DNA of 45,567 nt, taken from NCBI GenBank assembly GCA_046590575.1, contig JBKJUS010000180.1:1-45567 (forward strand), in the 5' to 3' direction. Source of the stretch: DATLNF01 sp046590575 (GTDB taxonomy: Bacteria; Actinomycetota; Actinomycetes; BP-191). The notes beneath the pieces are model-generated. The model was not told where the DNA came from and did not search any database. It saw only the letters and a program-made list of their open reading frames with translations. The position numbers and the translations under genes were made by a program. Below, piece by piece: positions 36,716 through 45,567 of the stretch. The stretch's first letter is position 1; each line of letters begins with the position of its first letter.

Positions 36716-37038
36716 CTGCCGGCCTCGCCGGTGAACTCGCGCTCGAGCGCGCTGCGCTGCTTGGCGCCGAGTCCGCGGACTCGCCGGCTCGGCGAGATCT
36801 CCAGCTTGTCCATGATGCGCTGCGCGCGGATCTTGCCGACGCCCGGCATCGCCTCGAGGAGTGCCGAGACCTTCATCTTCCCGACGACACCGTCGGTCTC
36901 CCCGCTGTCGAGAATCTCGGCCAGCGTGAGGCTGTCGTGCTTGAGCCGGTCCTTGAGGTCGGCGCGCGCCCGGCGGGCGGCTGCCGCCTTCTCCAGAGCG
37001 GCTAGCCGCTGCTCCGGCGTCAGCGGCGGCAAGGCCAC
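36712..37038 (-). CDS. mihF: Actinobacterial integration host factor (mIHF/sIHF)
   Basis: This small nucleoid protein binds and shapes DNA and is specific to actinobacteria. From the GTG at 37038 (GGGGGA ribosome-binding site) it has 108 residues. It starts MALPPLTPEQRLAALEKA, with a basic alpha-helical N-terminus (ARRARADLKDRLKH) and the helix-hairpin-like KVSALLEAMPGVGKIRAQRIM plus RRVRGLGAKQRSALEREF, all conserved. A longer frame from 37113 would add 25 residues without family similarity. Its stop overlaps the likely CTG start of gmk. The upstream 178 bp gap probably carries its promoter. Confidence 0.95.
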   Translation of the reverse strand: MALPPLTPEQRLAALEKAAAARRARADLKDRLKHDSLTLAEILDSGETDGVVGKMKVSALLEAMPGVGKIRAQRIMDKLEISPSRRVRGLGAKQRSALEREFTGEAGS

Positions 37039-37128
37039 GCTGTCGTCCCCCTCGATCGTTGGTTGAGGTCTAGGTCGGGAGCCTCGGCGGGAGTGATGTC
37101 CACCCCCCGCCAACGTCGGCCAGCGCGC

Positions 37129-37158
37129 ACGCTAGCGACTTCGGGTTAGCGAGGGCAA
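37129..37158 (-). promoter_or_regulatory. Candidate mihF promoter
   Basis: In the 178 bp between pyrF and mihF the minus strand has TTGCCC (37153-37158) and TAGCGT (37129-37134) separated by 18 bp. This fits a housekeeping -35/-10 pair. A start site near 37122 would leave a leader of roughly 85 bases. The rest of the gap holds only a weak 5 bp stem-loop (37189-37203) after pyrF. This is a motif match without experimental support. Confidence 0.4.
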
Positions 37159-37216
37159 CGCGGCCCATCTCGCTGGGTCGGTCACCACCGGGCTCACCGC
37201 CCGATCGAGCGGCAGG

Positions 37217-37903
37217 TCAGCCCCGCGACAGATCGGCAGCGATCGCCGCGGCGGCGGCGCCCGGGTCAGCCGCACCGGTGATCGGGCGGCCGATGACGAC
37301 GAGGTCGGCCCCGTCTTCGATGGCTTGTCGGGGGGTGGCAACCCGAGCCTGGTCGTCGGCGCGCGCCCCGGCCGGGCGGACGCCCGGAGTGATCAGAATG
37401 ATCGCCGGACCCACTTCGGCGCGCACTGCAGCCACCTCGTGTGGGCTGCACACGAGGGCGCGCGCGCCGGCGCCGACGGCGAGCACCGCCAGCCGGCGTA
37501 CGGCATCTAGCGGCGGGCCGTTGATGCCGATCTGCGCCAAGGCCGCGTTGTCGAGCGACGTGAGCACCGTCACCGCGGCGATCTTCACGTCCGGCGCTGC
37601 CTCGACGGCGGCGCGAACCATGTCCACACCGCCGGCCGCGTGCACCGTGAGGTAGTCGGGAGCCAGCGACGAGACGGATCGTGCCGCTCCGGCGACGGTG
37701 GTCGGAATGTCGTGCAGCTTCAGATCGAGGAACAGGCCGATGTCGCTACCCCCACGGGCCACCTTGGCGACATCCGGGCCGTGCGCGCAGAAGAGCTCGA
37801 GCCCGACCTTCACCACCGCGACGTGTGGCTGCACGGCGAGCGCCCATCGGGCCGCCGCGTCTAGGTCCATCGTGTCGAGCGCGACGGCGATTGGAGCGGT
37901 CAT
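37217..37903 (-). CDS. pyrF: Orotidine 5'-phosphate decarboxylase (type 1)
   Basis: PyrF makes UMP, the last step of the pathway. The 228-residue TIM barrel has the catalytic Lys/Asp set in LFLDLKLHDIPTTVAGA, the type-1 signature, and TPGVRPAGARADDQARVATP near the phosphate-binding end. Its length and motif differ from the longer type-2 enzymes with DAKRGDI known from Mycobacterium and Streptomyces. The ATG at 37903 overlaps the pyrD stop as ATGA. It is the last gene of the pyrimidine cluster. Confidence 0.95.
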   Translation of the reverse strand: MTAPIAVALDTMDLDAAARWALAVQPHVAVVKVGLELFCAHGPDVAKVARGGSDIGLFLDLKLHDIPTTVAGAARSVSSLAPDYLTVHAAGGVDMVRAAVEAAPDVKIAAVTVLTSLDNAALAQIGINGPPLDAVRRLAVLAVGAGARALVCSPHEVAAVRAEVGPAIILITPGVRPAGARADDQARVATPRQAIEDGADLVVIGRPITGAADPGAAAAAIAADLSRG

Positions 37904-38934
37904 TCGGCGTCTCCGTCCTCATCCGGCTGCGGGTCGTGGTGGTCCTTGTCGACGACTGCCTCAGCCGGGCGATGGGCCAGCCCCACCGCATCGGCGAACG
38001 TGTCGATGCCCCGGGCAGCCAGCGCAGCGCGCAGCTCAGCCAGGACGCGAACAGGTGCGCCCGGGTCACCGAAGACCGCGGTGCCGACCTGCACGGCAGA
38101 GGCCCCCGCCAGGACGAACTCCAATGCGTCGAGCCCCGTGCGAATCCCGCCGATCCCGATGATCGGCACCTCAGGCATCGCCTGGTGAACCTGCCACACC
38201 GCCCGCACGGCAACCGGCCGGATCGCCGGACCGGACAGACCGCCCGTCGTGCCGGCCAGCGCTGGGCGCATCGTGTCGGTGTCGATGACGAGCCCGAGCA
38301 GCGTGTTGATCAGCGACAGACCGTGCGCGCCCGAGTCGATGCACGCCCGGGCGATCGCCACGATGTCGGTGACGTCCGGCGACAGCTTGGCAAACACTGG
38401 CACGCTGGCGTTGCGCTTGACGGCAGAGATGACATCGCCGGCGGCGCGAGGGTCGCAGGCGAAAACTGTGCCCCGGTCCTCGACGTTGGGGCAGCTGATG
38501 TTGACCTCCAGCGCCACCACGCCAGGCTTGCCGCGGAGCTTCTGGGCCAGTTTGGCGTACTCCTCGACCGACCCTCCGGCGATCGAGACGACGGCACGCG
38601 CCCCCCTGTCGGCGAGCCACGGCAGGTCGTGCTCGAGGAAGTGCTCGATGCCTGGGCCCTGGAGCCCGATGGAGTTGAGCATGCCGCTGGGAGTTTCGGC
38701 CATCCGCGGGGTGGGGCGCCCCGACCGGGCGGCGAGCATGATCGACTTGGTGACGACGCCGCCGAGCGTGGCGACGTCGAAGAACTGCTGCAGCTCCTGG
38801 CCGGCGGCGGCGCAGCCGGACGCCGTGAAGACCGGGTTGGGAAACCAGGTGCCGGCCAGCCGGGTGCCCATGTCAACGGTGTCGAAGCCGGCACCGCTCT
38901 GCGGAAGCAGCCGGACGTCGTCAGGTGGGGTCAC
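37900..38934 (-). CDS. pyrD: Dihydroorotate dehydrogenase, catalytic subunit (class 1B type)
   Basis: PyrD oxidises dihydroorotate to orotate with FMN. The 344-residue protein has the class 1 start pattern (TRLAGTWFPNPVFTASGCAA), the active-site cysteine in EVNISCPNVEDRG, and GIGGIRTGLDALEFVLAGA for FMN phosphate. The cysteine base and the adjacent pyrK identify it as the heterotetrameric class 1B form, rather than the membrane-linked class 2 form with serine. I chose the GTG at 38934 because it overlaps the pyrK stop (GTGA) and has GGGGG upstream. An ATG 21 codons later is an alternative. Confidence 0.93.
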   Translation of the reverse strand: MTPPDDVRLLPQSGAGFDTVDMGTRLAGTWFPNPVFTASGCAAAGQELQQFFDVATLGGVVTKSIMLAARSGRPTPRMAETPSGMLNSIGLQGPGIEHFLEHDLPWLADRGARAVVSIAGGSVEEYAKLAQKLRGKPGVVALEVNISCPNVEDRGTVFACDPRAAGDVISAVKRNASVPVFAKLSPDVTDIVAIARACIDSGAHGLSLINTLLGLVIDTDTMRPALAGTTGGLSGPAIRPVAVRAVWQVHQAMPEVPIIGIGGIRTGLDALEFVLAGASAVQVGTAVFGDPGAPVRVLAELRAALAARGIDTFADAVGLAHRPAEAVVDKDHHDPQPDEDGDAE

Positions 38935-39776
38935 TTCGGCGCCCCCAGGCAGTCGGCCGGCACCGTGCCGAGTGCTTCCCATCGGATGCGGTCGCCCATA
39001 AAGACGGGGCCCTCGACACACGAGCGCACCATGCGGGTGGAACCGCTCTCGTCGCGCACCGGCAGCACGCAGGTCATGCAGACCCCGATGCCGCAGGCCA
39101 TCGACTCCTCCACTGCGACCTGGCTGGGGATGCCGTGCGCGTCGGCGATAGCCGCTACGGACCTGAGCATGCCCATCGGACCGCAGGCGTAGACCACATC
39201 GCTGCCGGTCCGCTCGATCACGCCCGGCAGAACGTCGGAGACCCAGCCCTTCTCGCCCTGTGAGCCGTCGTCTGTCGTGAAGACCACGGAGGAGGACATC
39301 CGCTTGGCATCCAGGGCACCGAAGAGCCGGTCCGCCGATGCGGCACCCACCACGAAGTCGACCCGGCATCCCTTCGCCCGAAGGTTCTCGGCCAGGGAGA
39401 ACAGCGGCGATGTGCCATAGCCGCCACCGACCAGGGTCGCCGTGACCTTCTCCTTCGGCAGCTTGAACGGCCGCCCCAGCGGCCCGACGACGTCGACCGG
39501 GTCGTGCTGGCGCAGCTTCGACAGCCACTCGGTGCCGCGGCCCGCGACCGCGAAGACGAACTCCACGGTGCCGCCGAAAACGCCCTTCTCACTGACCGAG
39601 TAGATCGAGAACGCTCGACGGAGCAGCATCGAGGAGTGCGGCCCACCGACCGCCAACGCGACGAACTGCCCCGGGCGGGCCTGGCCCGCGATACCCGGGG
39701 CGACCAAGGTCATTGACTGGTAGGCGCCCATCTTCCTCACGGACAGCACCTCGCCAACCACCTGCACCGGCGGCAT
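38931..39776 (-). CDS. pyrK: Dihydroorotate dehydrogenase electron-transfer subunit
   Basis: PyrK passes electrons from the PyrD flavin to NAD+ through FAD and a [2Fe-2S] cluster. The 281-residue protein has the FAD-binding LRRAFSIYSV motif, the NAD-binding GGGYGTSPLFSLAENL region and a YACGPMGML segment. The cluster-binding cysteines are in MACGIGVCMTC with a fourth cysteine later (RSCVEGPVF). It starts at the ATG at 39776, which shares a base with the carB TGA. Its stop overlaps the pyrD GTG. The long frame to 40076 lies in carB and is not real. Confidence 0.94.
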   Translation of the reverse strand: MPPVQVVGEVLSVRKMGAYQSMTLVAPGIAGQARPGQFVALAVGGPHSSMLLRRAFSIYSVSEKGVFGGTVEFVFAVAGRGTEWLSKLRQHDPVDVVGPLGRPFKLPKEKVTATLVGGGYGTSPLFSLAENLRAKGCRVDFVVGAASADRLFGALDAKRMSSSVVFTTDDGSQGEKGWVSDVLPGVIERTGSDVVYACGPMGMLRSVAAIADAHGIPSQVAVEESMACGIGVCMTCVLPVRDESGSTRMVRSCVEGPVFMGDRIRWEALGTVPADCLGAPK

Positions 39777-42700
39777 CAGCGGGTCCCCTCTACCTGTCGC
39801 CGACGCGCGGCGTGCAGCGCACCGTGGTAGTCCTGCAGCGGACGGACGCCCATGTCGCCCCGGACGAGAGCCTCGATCCCCTGCACACAGGCCGCTGCGC
39901 CCTGGATGGTGGTGATGCAGGGCACCCCACGCGCCACTGCCGCGGTGCGGATCTCGTAGCCGTCGCGGCGGGTGCCGACTCCGAATGGTGTGTTGAAGAT
40001 CAGGTCGATATCGCCCGCGAGCACGCGGTTCACGATGTGATCCCCGCCGTCGGAGAACTTGCCGACGGTGGTGCACGCGACACCGTTGCGCCGCAGCACA
40101 TCAGCGGTGCCTTCCGTCGCCACGACCTCGAAGCCGAGATCGGCCAGCCGCTTGATCGGGAAGATCATCGCCCGCTTGTCCCGGTCCGCGATGGACACGA
40201 AAACCCGGCCCTTGACCGGCAGCGACCCGTACGCCGCAGCCTGGCTCTTGGCAAACGCCTCGCCGAACTGCAGGGAGATGCCCATCACCTCGCCGGTGGA
40301 CTTCATCTCCGGGCCCAGCGTCGTGTCCGTGCCGGGGAACCTGGCGAACGGCAGCACCGCCTCCTTGACAGCGATGTGCCCGTCGGGCGGAAGGTCGGCA
40401 CCGTCGCCCGCCTCGACGGGAGGCAGCAGGCCTTCTTCCCGCAGCTGCGCAATCGTGGCGCCGAGCATGACGCGAGCGGCCGCCTTGGCGAGCGGGACCG
40501 CGGTCGCCTTCGAGCTGAAAGGGATGGTGCGCGACGCCCGAGGGTTGGCCTCCAGGACATAGAGCACGTCGTCCTTGAGGGCGTACTGCACGTTGAGCAG
40601 GCCGAGCACGCCGATGCCGCGCGCGATCGCTTCGGTGTGCGACCGGATCCGCGCGATCTCCTTGCGCCCCAGCGTAATCGGTGGCAGGACGCAGGCCGAG
40701 TCGCCGGAGTGGATGCCGGCCTCCTCGATGTGTTCCATCACCCCGCCGAGGTAGAGCTCAGACCCGTCGTAAAGAGCGTCGACGTCAATCTCGATCGCAT
40801 CCTCGAGGAAGCGGTCGACGAGGACCGGGTGCTCGGGCGAGACGGCCGTGGCCCGATCGATGTAGCCGACAAGCATCTTGTCGTCGTAGACAATCTCCAT
40901 GCCCCGACCGCCGAGAACGTACGAAGGTCGCACCAGCACCGGGTAGCCCACCTCGCCGGCAATCGCGCGAGCCTGGTCGTACGACGTCGCGACGCCATGC
41001 TTGGGTGCGGGCAGTCCGGCCTGGCGCAGGACCTCTCCGAAAGCGCCCCTCTCCTCCGCCAGGTGGATCGCCTCGGGCGAGGTGCCGACGATCGGCACAC
41101 CCGCATCCTTGAGCGCCTGCGCCAGCTTCAATGGCGTCTGGCCACCCAACTGGACGATGACTCCGACGACACCGCCGTCGACTTGCCCTGCGGCGCGACC
41201 GCTCGCCTGCTCTGCGGCGACGACCTCGAGCACGTCCTCGACGGTCAGTGGCTCGAAGTAGAGCCGATCGCTCGTGTCGTAGTCCGTCGAGACCGTCTCC
41301 GGGTTGCAGTTGACCATCACCGTCTCGAAGCCGGCCTCGGACAGTGCAAATGCCGCGTGCACGCAGGCGTAGTCGAATTCGATGCCCTGCCCAATCCGAT
41401 TAGGCCCGGAGCCCAGAATGAGGACCTTGGGCTTCGCTGACGGCGCGACCTCGTTCTCGTCGTCGTAGGACGAGTAGTGGTACGGCGTCTCGGCGGCGAA
41501 CTCCGCCGCGCACGTGTCCACCGTCTTGAAGACCGGGCGGACGCCGAGCGCCAAGCGGTGCGCCCGCACCGCGGCCTCCGTCGAGCCGATGATCCGCGCG
41601 ATCTGGCAGTCCGAGAAACCCTCCCGCTTGATGGTCCGCAGCACGTCTTCGTCGAGCTGGTCCAGCGTCAGGGCGGCCAGCTGTCCCCTGATCAGGCTGA
41701 GCTCCTCGACCTGGCTGACGAACCATGGGTCGATGCCGCTGACCCGACTCACCTCCTCGACCGACGCGCCCAGGCGAAGCGCCTGCTCCACGGTGTAGAG
41801 ACGGCCGTCATGCGGCCGGGCAAGTGCCGCCACCACGTCGGTCAACGTCGCGCCTGGACCGGCAGGCAGCTCGTCGTCGACACACGTCCAGAAACCGTTG
41901 GGGGACTGCTCGAGTGAGCGCATTGCTTTCTGGAGCGCCTCGGCGAAGCTGCGACCGATCGACATCGCCTCGCCGACGGACTTCATGGTCGTCGTCAGAG
42001 TCGTGTCCGCGTCGGGGAACTTCTCGAAAGCGAAACGCGGCATCTTCACCACGACGTAGTCCAGGCTGGGCTCGAAGCTGGCCGGCGTCTCCCGAGTGAT
42101 GTCGTTGGAGATCTCGTCGAGGGTGTAGCCGATTGCGAGCTTGGCTGCGATCTTGGCGATCGGAAAGCCGGTCGCCTTACTGGCCAGAGCGGAGGACCGC
42201 GAGACCCGGGGGTTCATCTCGATGACGACCATCCGGCCGGTCTGGGGGTGCACGCCGAACTGGATGTTGGACCCGCCGGTGTCGACACCGACCGCCCGAA
42301 TGACCGCGATCGCCATGTCGCGCATCTGCTGGTACTCACGGTCGGTCAGCGTCATCGCGGGTGCGACCGTGACGGAGTCCCCGGTGTGCACGCCCATCGG
42401 GTCGAGGTTCTCGATCGAGCAGACGACGACGACGTTGTCCGCAGTGTCGCGCATCAGCTCGAGCTCGTACTCCTTCCAGCCGAGCACGCTCTCCTCGACC
42501 AGCACCTCGCTCGTCGGGCTCAGCGCCACACCCTGGCCGGCGATCCGACGCAAGTCGGCCTCGTCGTAGGCAATCCCTCCCCCGGCTCCCCCCATGGTGA
42601 ACGACGGGCGGACCACCACCGGGTAGCCCAGCTCCGCGACGGCGTCGAGGCACTCCTGCACCGACCCGCAGACTGAGCTGTTCGGGACATCGAAGCCGAT

Positions 42701-43114
42701 GGAGCGGACGAGGTCCTTGAACGTCTGGCGATCCTCGCCGGCCCTGATCGCGGCGATGTTGGCACCGATGAGCTCGACGCCGTACCGCTCGAGGATGCCG
42801 GCCTCGGCAAGTGCGACAGCGGCGTTGAGCGCTGTCTGACCACCAAGCGTGGCGAGGAGCGCATCGGGGCGCTCTCGCTCGATGACCTGGGTCAGCACTT
42901 CGGTAGTGATCGGCTCGACATAGGTCGAGTCGGCAAACTCCGGGTCGGTCATGATGGTGGCCGGGTTGGAGTTGACGAGCGAGACGCGGATGCCCTCCGC
43001 GCGCAGTACCCGGCATGCCTGGGTGCCGGAGTAGTCGAACTCACAGGCCTGACCGATGACGATCGGACCCGACCCGATGACGAGGACGTGGCGCAGCTCT
43101 TCCCGACGTGGCAT
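39776..43114 (-). CDS. carB: Carbamoyl-phosphate synthase large subunit
   Basis: CarB makes carbamoyl phosphate from bicarbonate, ammonia and two ATP, feeding both pyrimidine and arginine synthesis. The 1112-residue protein shows the internal duplication of the family: HVLVIGSGPIVIGQACEFDYSG at the N-terminus is mirrored by VLILGSGPNRIGQGIEFDYA in the second half. Each half has an ATP-grasp domain (about 130-390 and 690-890). Between them is an oligomerisation domain, and the C-terminal MGS-like allosteric domain spans about 950-1090. It directly follows a small membrane-protein gene (TAG then ATG) rather than carA. Its length is slightly above the E. coli form. Confidence 0.97.
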   Translation of the reverse strand: MPRREELRHVLVIGSGPIVIGQACEFDYSGTQACRVLRAEGIRVSLVNSNPATIMTDPEFADSTYVEPITTEVLTQVIERERPDALLATLGGQTALNAAVALAEAGILERYGVELIGANIAAIRAGEDRQTFKDLVRSIGFDVPNSSVCGSVQECLDAVAELGYPVVVRPSFTMGGAGGGIAYDEADLRRIAGQGVALSPTSEVLVEESVLGWKEYELELMRDTADNVVVVCSIENLDPMGVHTGDSVTVAPAMTLTDREYQQMRDMAIAVIRAVGVDTGGSNIQFGVHPQTGRMVVIEMNPRVSRSSALASKATGFPIAKIAAKLAIGYTLDEISNDITRETPASFEPSLDYVVVKMPRFAFEKFPDADTTLTTTMKSVGEAMSIGRSFAEALQKAMRSLEQSPNGFWTCVDDELPAGPGATLTDVVAALARPHDGRLYTVEQALRLGASVEEVSRVSGIDPWFVSQVEELSLIRGQLAALTLDQLDEDVLRTIKREGFSDCQIARIIGSTEAAVRAHRLALGVRPVFKTVDTCAAEFAAETPYHYSSYDDENEVAPSAKPKVLILGSGPNRIGQGIEFDYACVHAAFALSEAGFETVMVNCNPETVSTDYDTSDRLYFEPLTVEDVLEVVAAEQASGRAAGQVDGGVVGVIVQLGGQTPLKLAQALKDAGVPIVGTSPEAIHLAEERGAFGEVLRQAGLPAPKHGVATSYDQARAIAGEVGYPVLVRPSYVLGGRGMEIVYDDKMLVGYIDRATAVSPEHPVLVDRFLEDAIEIDVDALYDGSELYLGGVMEHIEEAGIHSGDSACVLPPITLGRKEIARIRSHTEAIARGIGVLGLLNVQYALKDDVLYVLEANPRASRTIPFSSKATAVPLAKAAARVMLGATIAQLREEGLLPPVEAGDGADLPPDGHIAVKEAVLPFARFPGTDTTLGPEMKSTGEVMGISLQFGEAFAKSQAAAYGSLPVKGRVFVSIADRDKRAMIFPIKRLADLGFEVVATEGTADVLRRNGVACTTVGKFSDGGDHIVNRVLAGDIDLIFNTPFGVGTRRDGYEIRTAAVARGVPCITTIQGAAACVQGIEALVRGDMGVRPLQDYHGALHAARRRQVEGTR

Positions 43115-43402
43115 CTAGTGCTCGGCCTCGGCAGGTGCTGGCTCGTCGCCCGGCACAGCATCACCTTCGACACCGATCTCGTCGGGTGCGGTCGCCGGGA
43201 TCGCATCATTGAGCGCGACTGCGAGCACCACCGAGGCGATAATCGTCACGAGGCCGATCAGCGCTGCGGTCAGGAGCCACGCCGGTGTCGGCGGAGTGCC
43301 GCGGAGGACGCCGTCGTTCGGGTCCCCTCCGTGAGCCGAATCGTCGTGGTCGTCGTGCGCCGCCTGGCCATGGGTGTCGTGGCCGTGCGCGGTGTCGCTC
43401 AT
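43115..43402 (-). CDS. Small single-pass membrane protein with His/Asp-rich N-terminus, between carA and carB
   Basis: I do not recognise a named family. The 95-residue protein has a hydrophilic N-terminus with six histidines in the first 24 residues (H6, H8, H11, H16, H19, H24) mixed with aspartates, which could bind a divalent metal. One membrane segment follows (about 42-64, AWLLTAALIGLVTIIASVVL). It ends in an acidic tail (about 70-95). Its ATG overlaps the stop of the preceding gene (ATGA), and its TAG directly abuts the carB ATG, so it is co-translated with the carbamoyl-phosphate synthase genes. A function for it in that enzyme or in metal handling is unproven. Codon use looks like its neighbours. 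Confidence 0.8.
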   Translation of the reverse strand: MSDTAHGHDTHGQAAHDDHDDSAHGGDPNDGVLRGTPPTPAWLLTAALIGLVTIIASVVLAVALNDAIPATAPDEIGVEGDAVPGDEPAPAEAEH

Positions 43403-43793
43403 GGAGTGCCTTCCGTCGTGGTCGGGTGTACCTCGTGAACGCCGGCTGCCCGCGCGGCAGTCCAGATCTCGCGTGCTTCACCTGGGGAGAGCAGTCCGAC
43501 CCGCAGAGCGAAACGCGTCGCGCCCTCCAGGCTGGCCGCCATCGCGTCGAGGCGACCAGACGCCCGGGCGGGCGCTCCTTGGGCCTGCTCCGCGGCGTGC
43601 ACGGCACGCGCCTGGCCCATCCGATCGACCTCCTCCCGCAGCAAGGAACGGGCGAGATCCCGCAGCGCCGGGTCGATCTCCGACGCCGGCGCCAGCGGTG
43701 TCTCGAGAGGAACGACGCCGAGCTGACGCACCCCGTCGCCGCCGATGTTCTTGCCGGCTGCCCGCGCCGCCTCCGTGGCTTGCTCAGTCTGGT

Positions 43794-43797
<4 letters not shown>
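43399..43797 (-). CDS. Conserved-looking cytoplasmic protein of unknown function, between carA and carB
   Basis: The 132-residue protein has no signal peptide, membrane segment or known motif that I can see. It is Ala/Glu/Arg-rich and probably mostly alpha-helical (EIDPALRDLARSLLREEVDRM, SLEGATRFALRVGLLSPGEA). The GTG start overlaps the carA TGA (GTGA), and its end overlaps the small membrane-protein gene (ATGA). Four genes in a row are thus linked by overlaps: carA, this gene, the membrane protein and carB. The coupling and normal codon use support a real gene; no activity can be assigned. Confidence 0.75.
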
Positions 43798-45268
<1,471 letters not shown>

Positions 45269-45272
<4 letters not shown>

Positions 45273-45567
45273 TGGATCTTCCCGTCGAGCACCGTCGCGC
45301 GACCACGCAGGAAGGTCGCCACTACCCGAGCCGGGAGGGTGCGACCGGCAAAGGGTGTATTGCGGCTGCGTGACGCCAGCTGTGCGGGATCGACGGTCCA
45401 GCGGGCTGCCGAGTCGACGAGGGTGAGGTTGGCCGGCGCGCCGACGACGAGCGCCCGGCCGTGGTCGCTCAGCCCACCAATGCGCGCCGGTCGCACCGAC
45501 ATGCGGTCAGCCACCTGCGCCCAAGTCATCGCTCCGGTGGCCACCATCGTCTCGGCGACGACGGACA
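45269..45567 (-). CDS. pyrC: Dihydroorotase, C-terminal end; 5' part outside window
   Basis: The visible 99 codons end a dihydroorotase, the zinc enzyme that closes carbamoyl-aspartate to dihydroorotate. MSVRPARIGGL (NPA-type loop in amidohydrolases), ANLTLVDSAARWTVD, SRSRNTPFAGRTLPARV and TFLRGRATVLDGK are the typical C-terminal strands and the cap region of the family. The frame continues beyond the window edge upstream (SVVAET before the first ATG), so the catalytic histidines are not seen. The gene order pyrC-carA supports the assignment. Its TGA overlaps the carA start. Confidence 0.9.

Noticed and set aside
37189..37203. Stem-loop after pyrF as a terminator
   Set aside because: The stem is just 5 bp (CGGGC/GCCCG) and no T-run follows; too weak to call.
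37681..39192. 503-codon plus-strand open frame opposite pyrF and pyrD
   Set aside because: Antisense shadow of two certain genes; composition is that of a random high-GC frame.
39713..41440. 575-codon plus-strand open frame opposite carB and pyrK
   Set aside because: Mirrors the codon pattern of carB and shows no domain, signal peptide or ribosome-binding site.

Overview
The window is very GC-rich (mostly G or C at third codon positions). It carries the core-gene order typical of high-GC Gram-positive bacteria (Actinomycetota): mihF-gmk-rpoZ-coaBC-metK-priA, infC-rpmI-rplT, and an argCJB-D-F-R-G-H cluster. Frequent GTG starts, an actinobacterial integration host factor (mihF) and a PriA without helicase motifs agree. 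I cannot name a genus. A class 1B-type dihydroorotate dehydrogenase with its PyrK subunit and a short type-1 PyrF argue against close Mycobacterium or Streptomyces relatives.

Almost everything lies on the minus strand, so read the window from right to left. (1) 45.6-37.2 kb, pyrimidine synthesis: pyrC (cut by the window edge), a carA with an extra N-terminal PH-like domain, two small unknown genes, carB, pyrK, pyrD, pyrF. (2) 37.2-26.6 kb, housekeeping: mihF, gmk (apparent CTG start), rpoZ, coaBC, metK, priA, def, fmt, rsmB, rpe and a REC-GGDEF regulator. (3) 26.6-21.5 kb: riboflavin genes ribD-ribE-ribBA-ribH, then hisG and a YczE-type membrane protein. (4) 21.5-19.8 kb: a secreted protein with two complete Cu/Zn superoxide dismutase domains in tandem. 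(5) 19.8-12.6 kb, translation: a structured leader, infC (ATC start), rpmI, rplT, an rRNA methyltransferase, a soluble PAS histidine kinase, pheS, pheT. (6) 12.5-11.2 kb: a multi-pass membrane protein with two calcium-loop-like repeats. (7) 11.1-1.75 kb, arginine synthesis: argC-J-B-D, then a membrane-anchored cytochrome c and a stand-alone receiver protein, then argF-R-G-H. (8) mpg, and convergent to it the 3' end of a PASTA-containing class A penicillin-binding protein, the only plus-strand gene.

Many gene pairs share ATGA, GTGA or TGATG overlaps, which points to long, translationally coupled operons. I see no rRNA, tRNA, CRISPR array, insertion sequence or prophage. The points most worth a second look are the PH-CarA fusion and the two genes between carA and carB, the cytochrome c/receiver pair inside the arginine operon, the tandem SodC protein, the non-canonical starts of gmk and infC, and an ARG box buried in the last codons of the gene upstream of argC.
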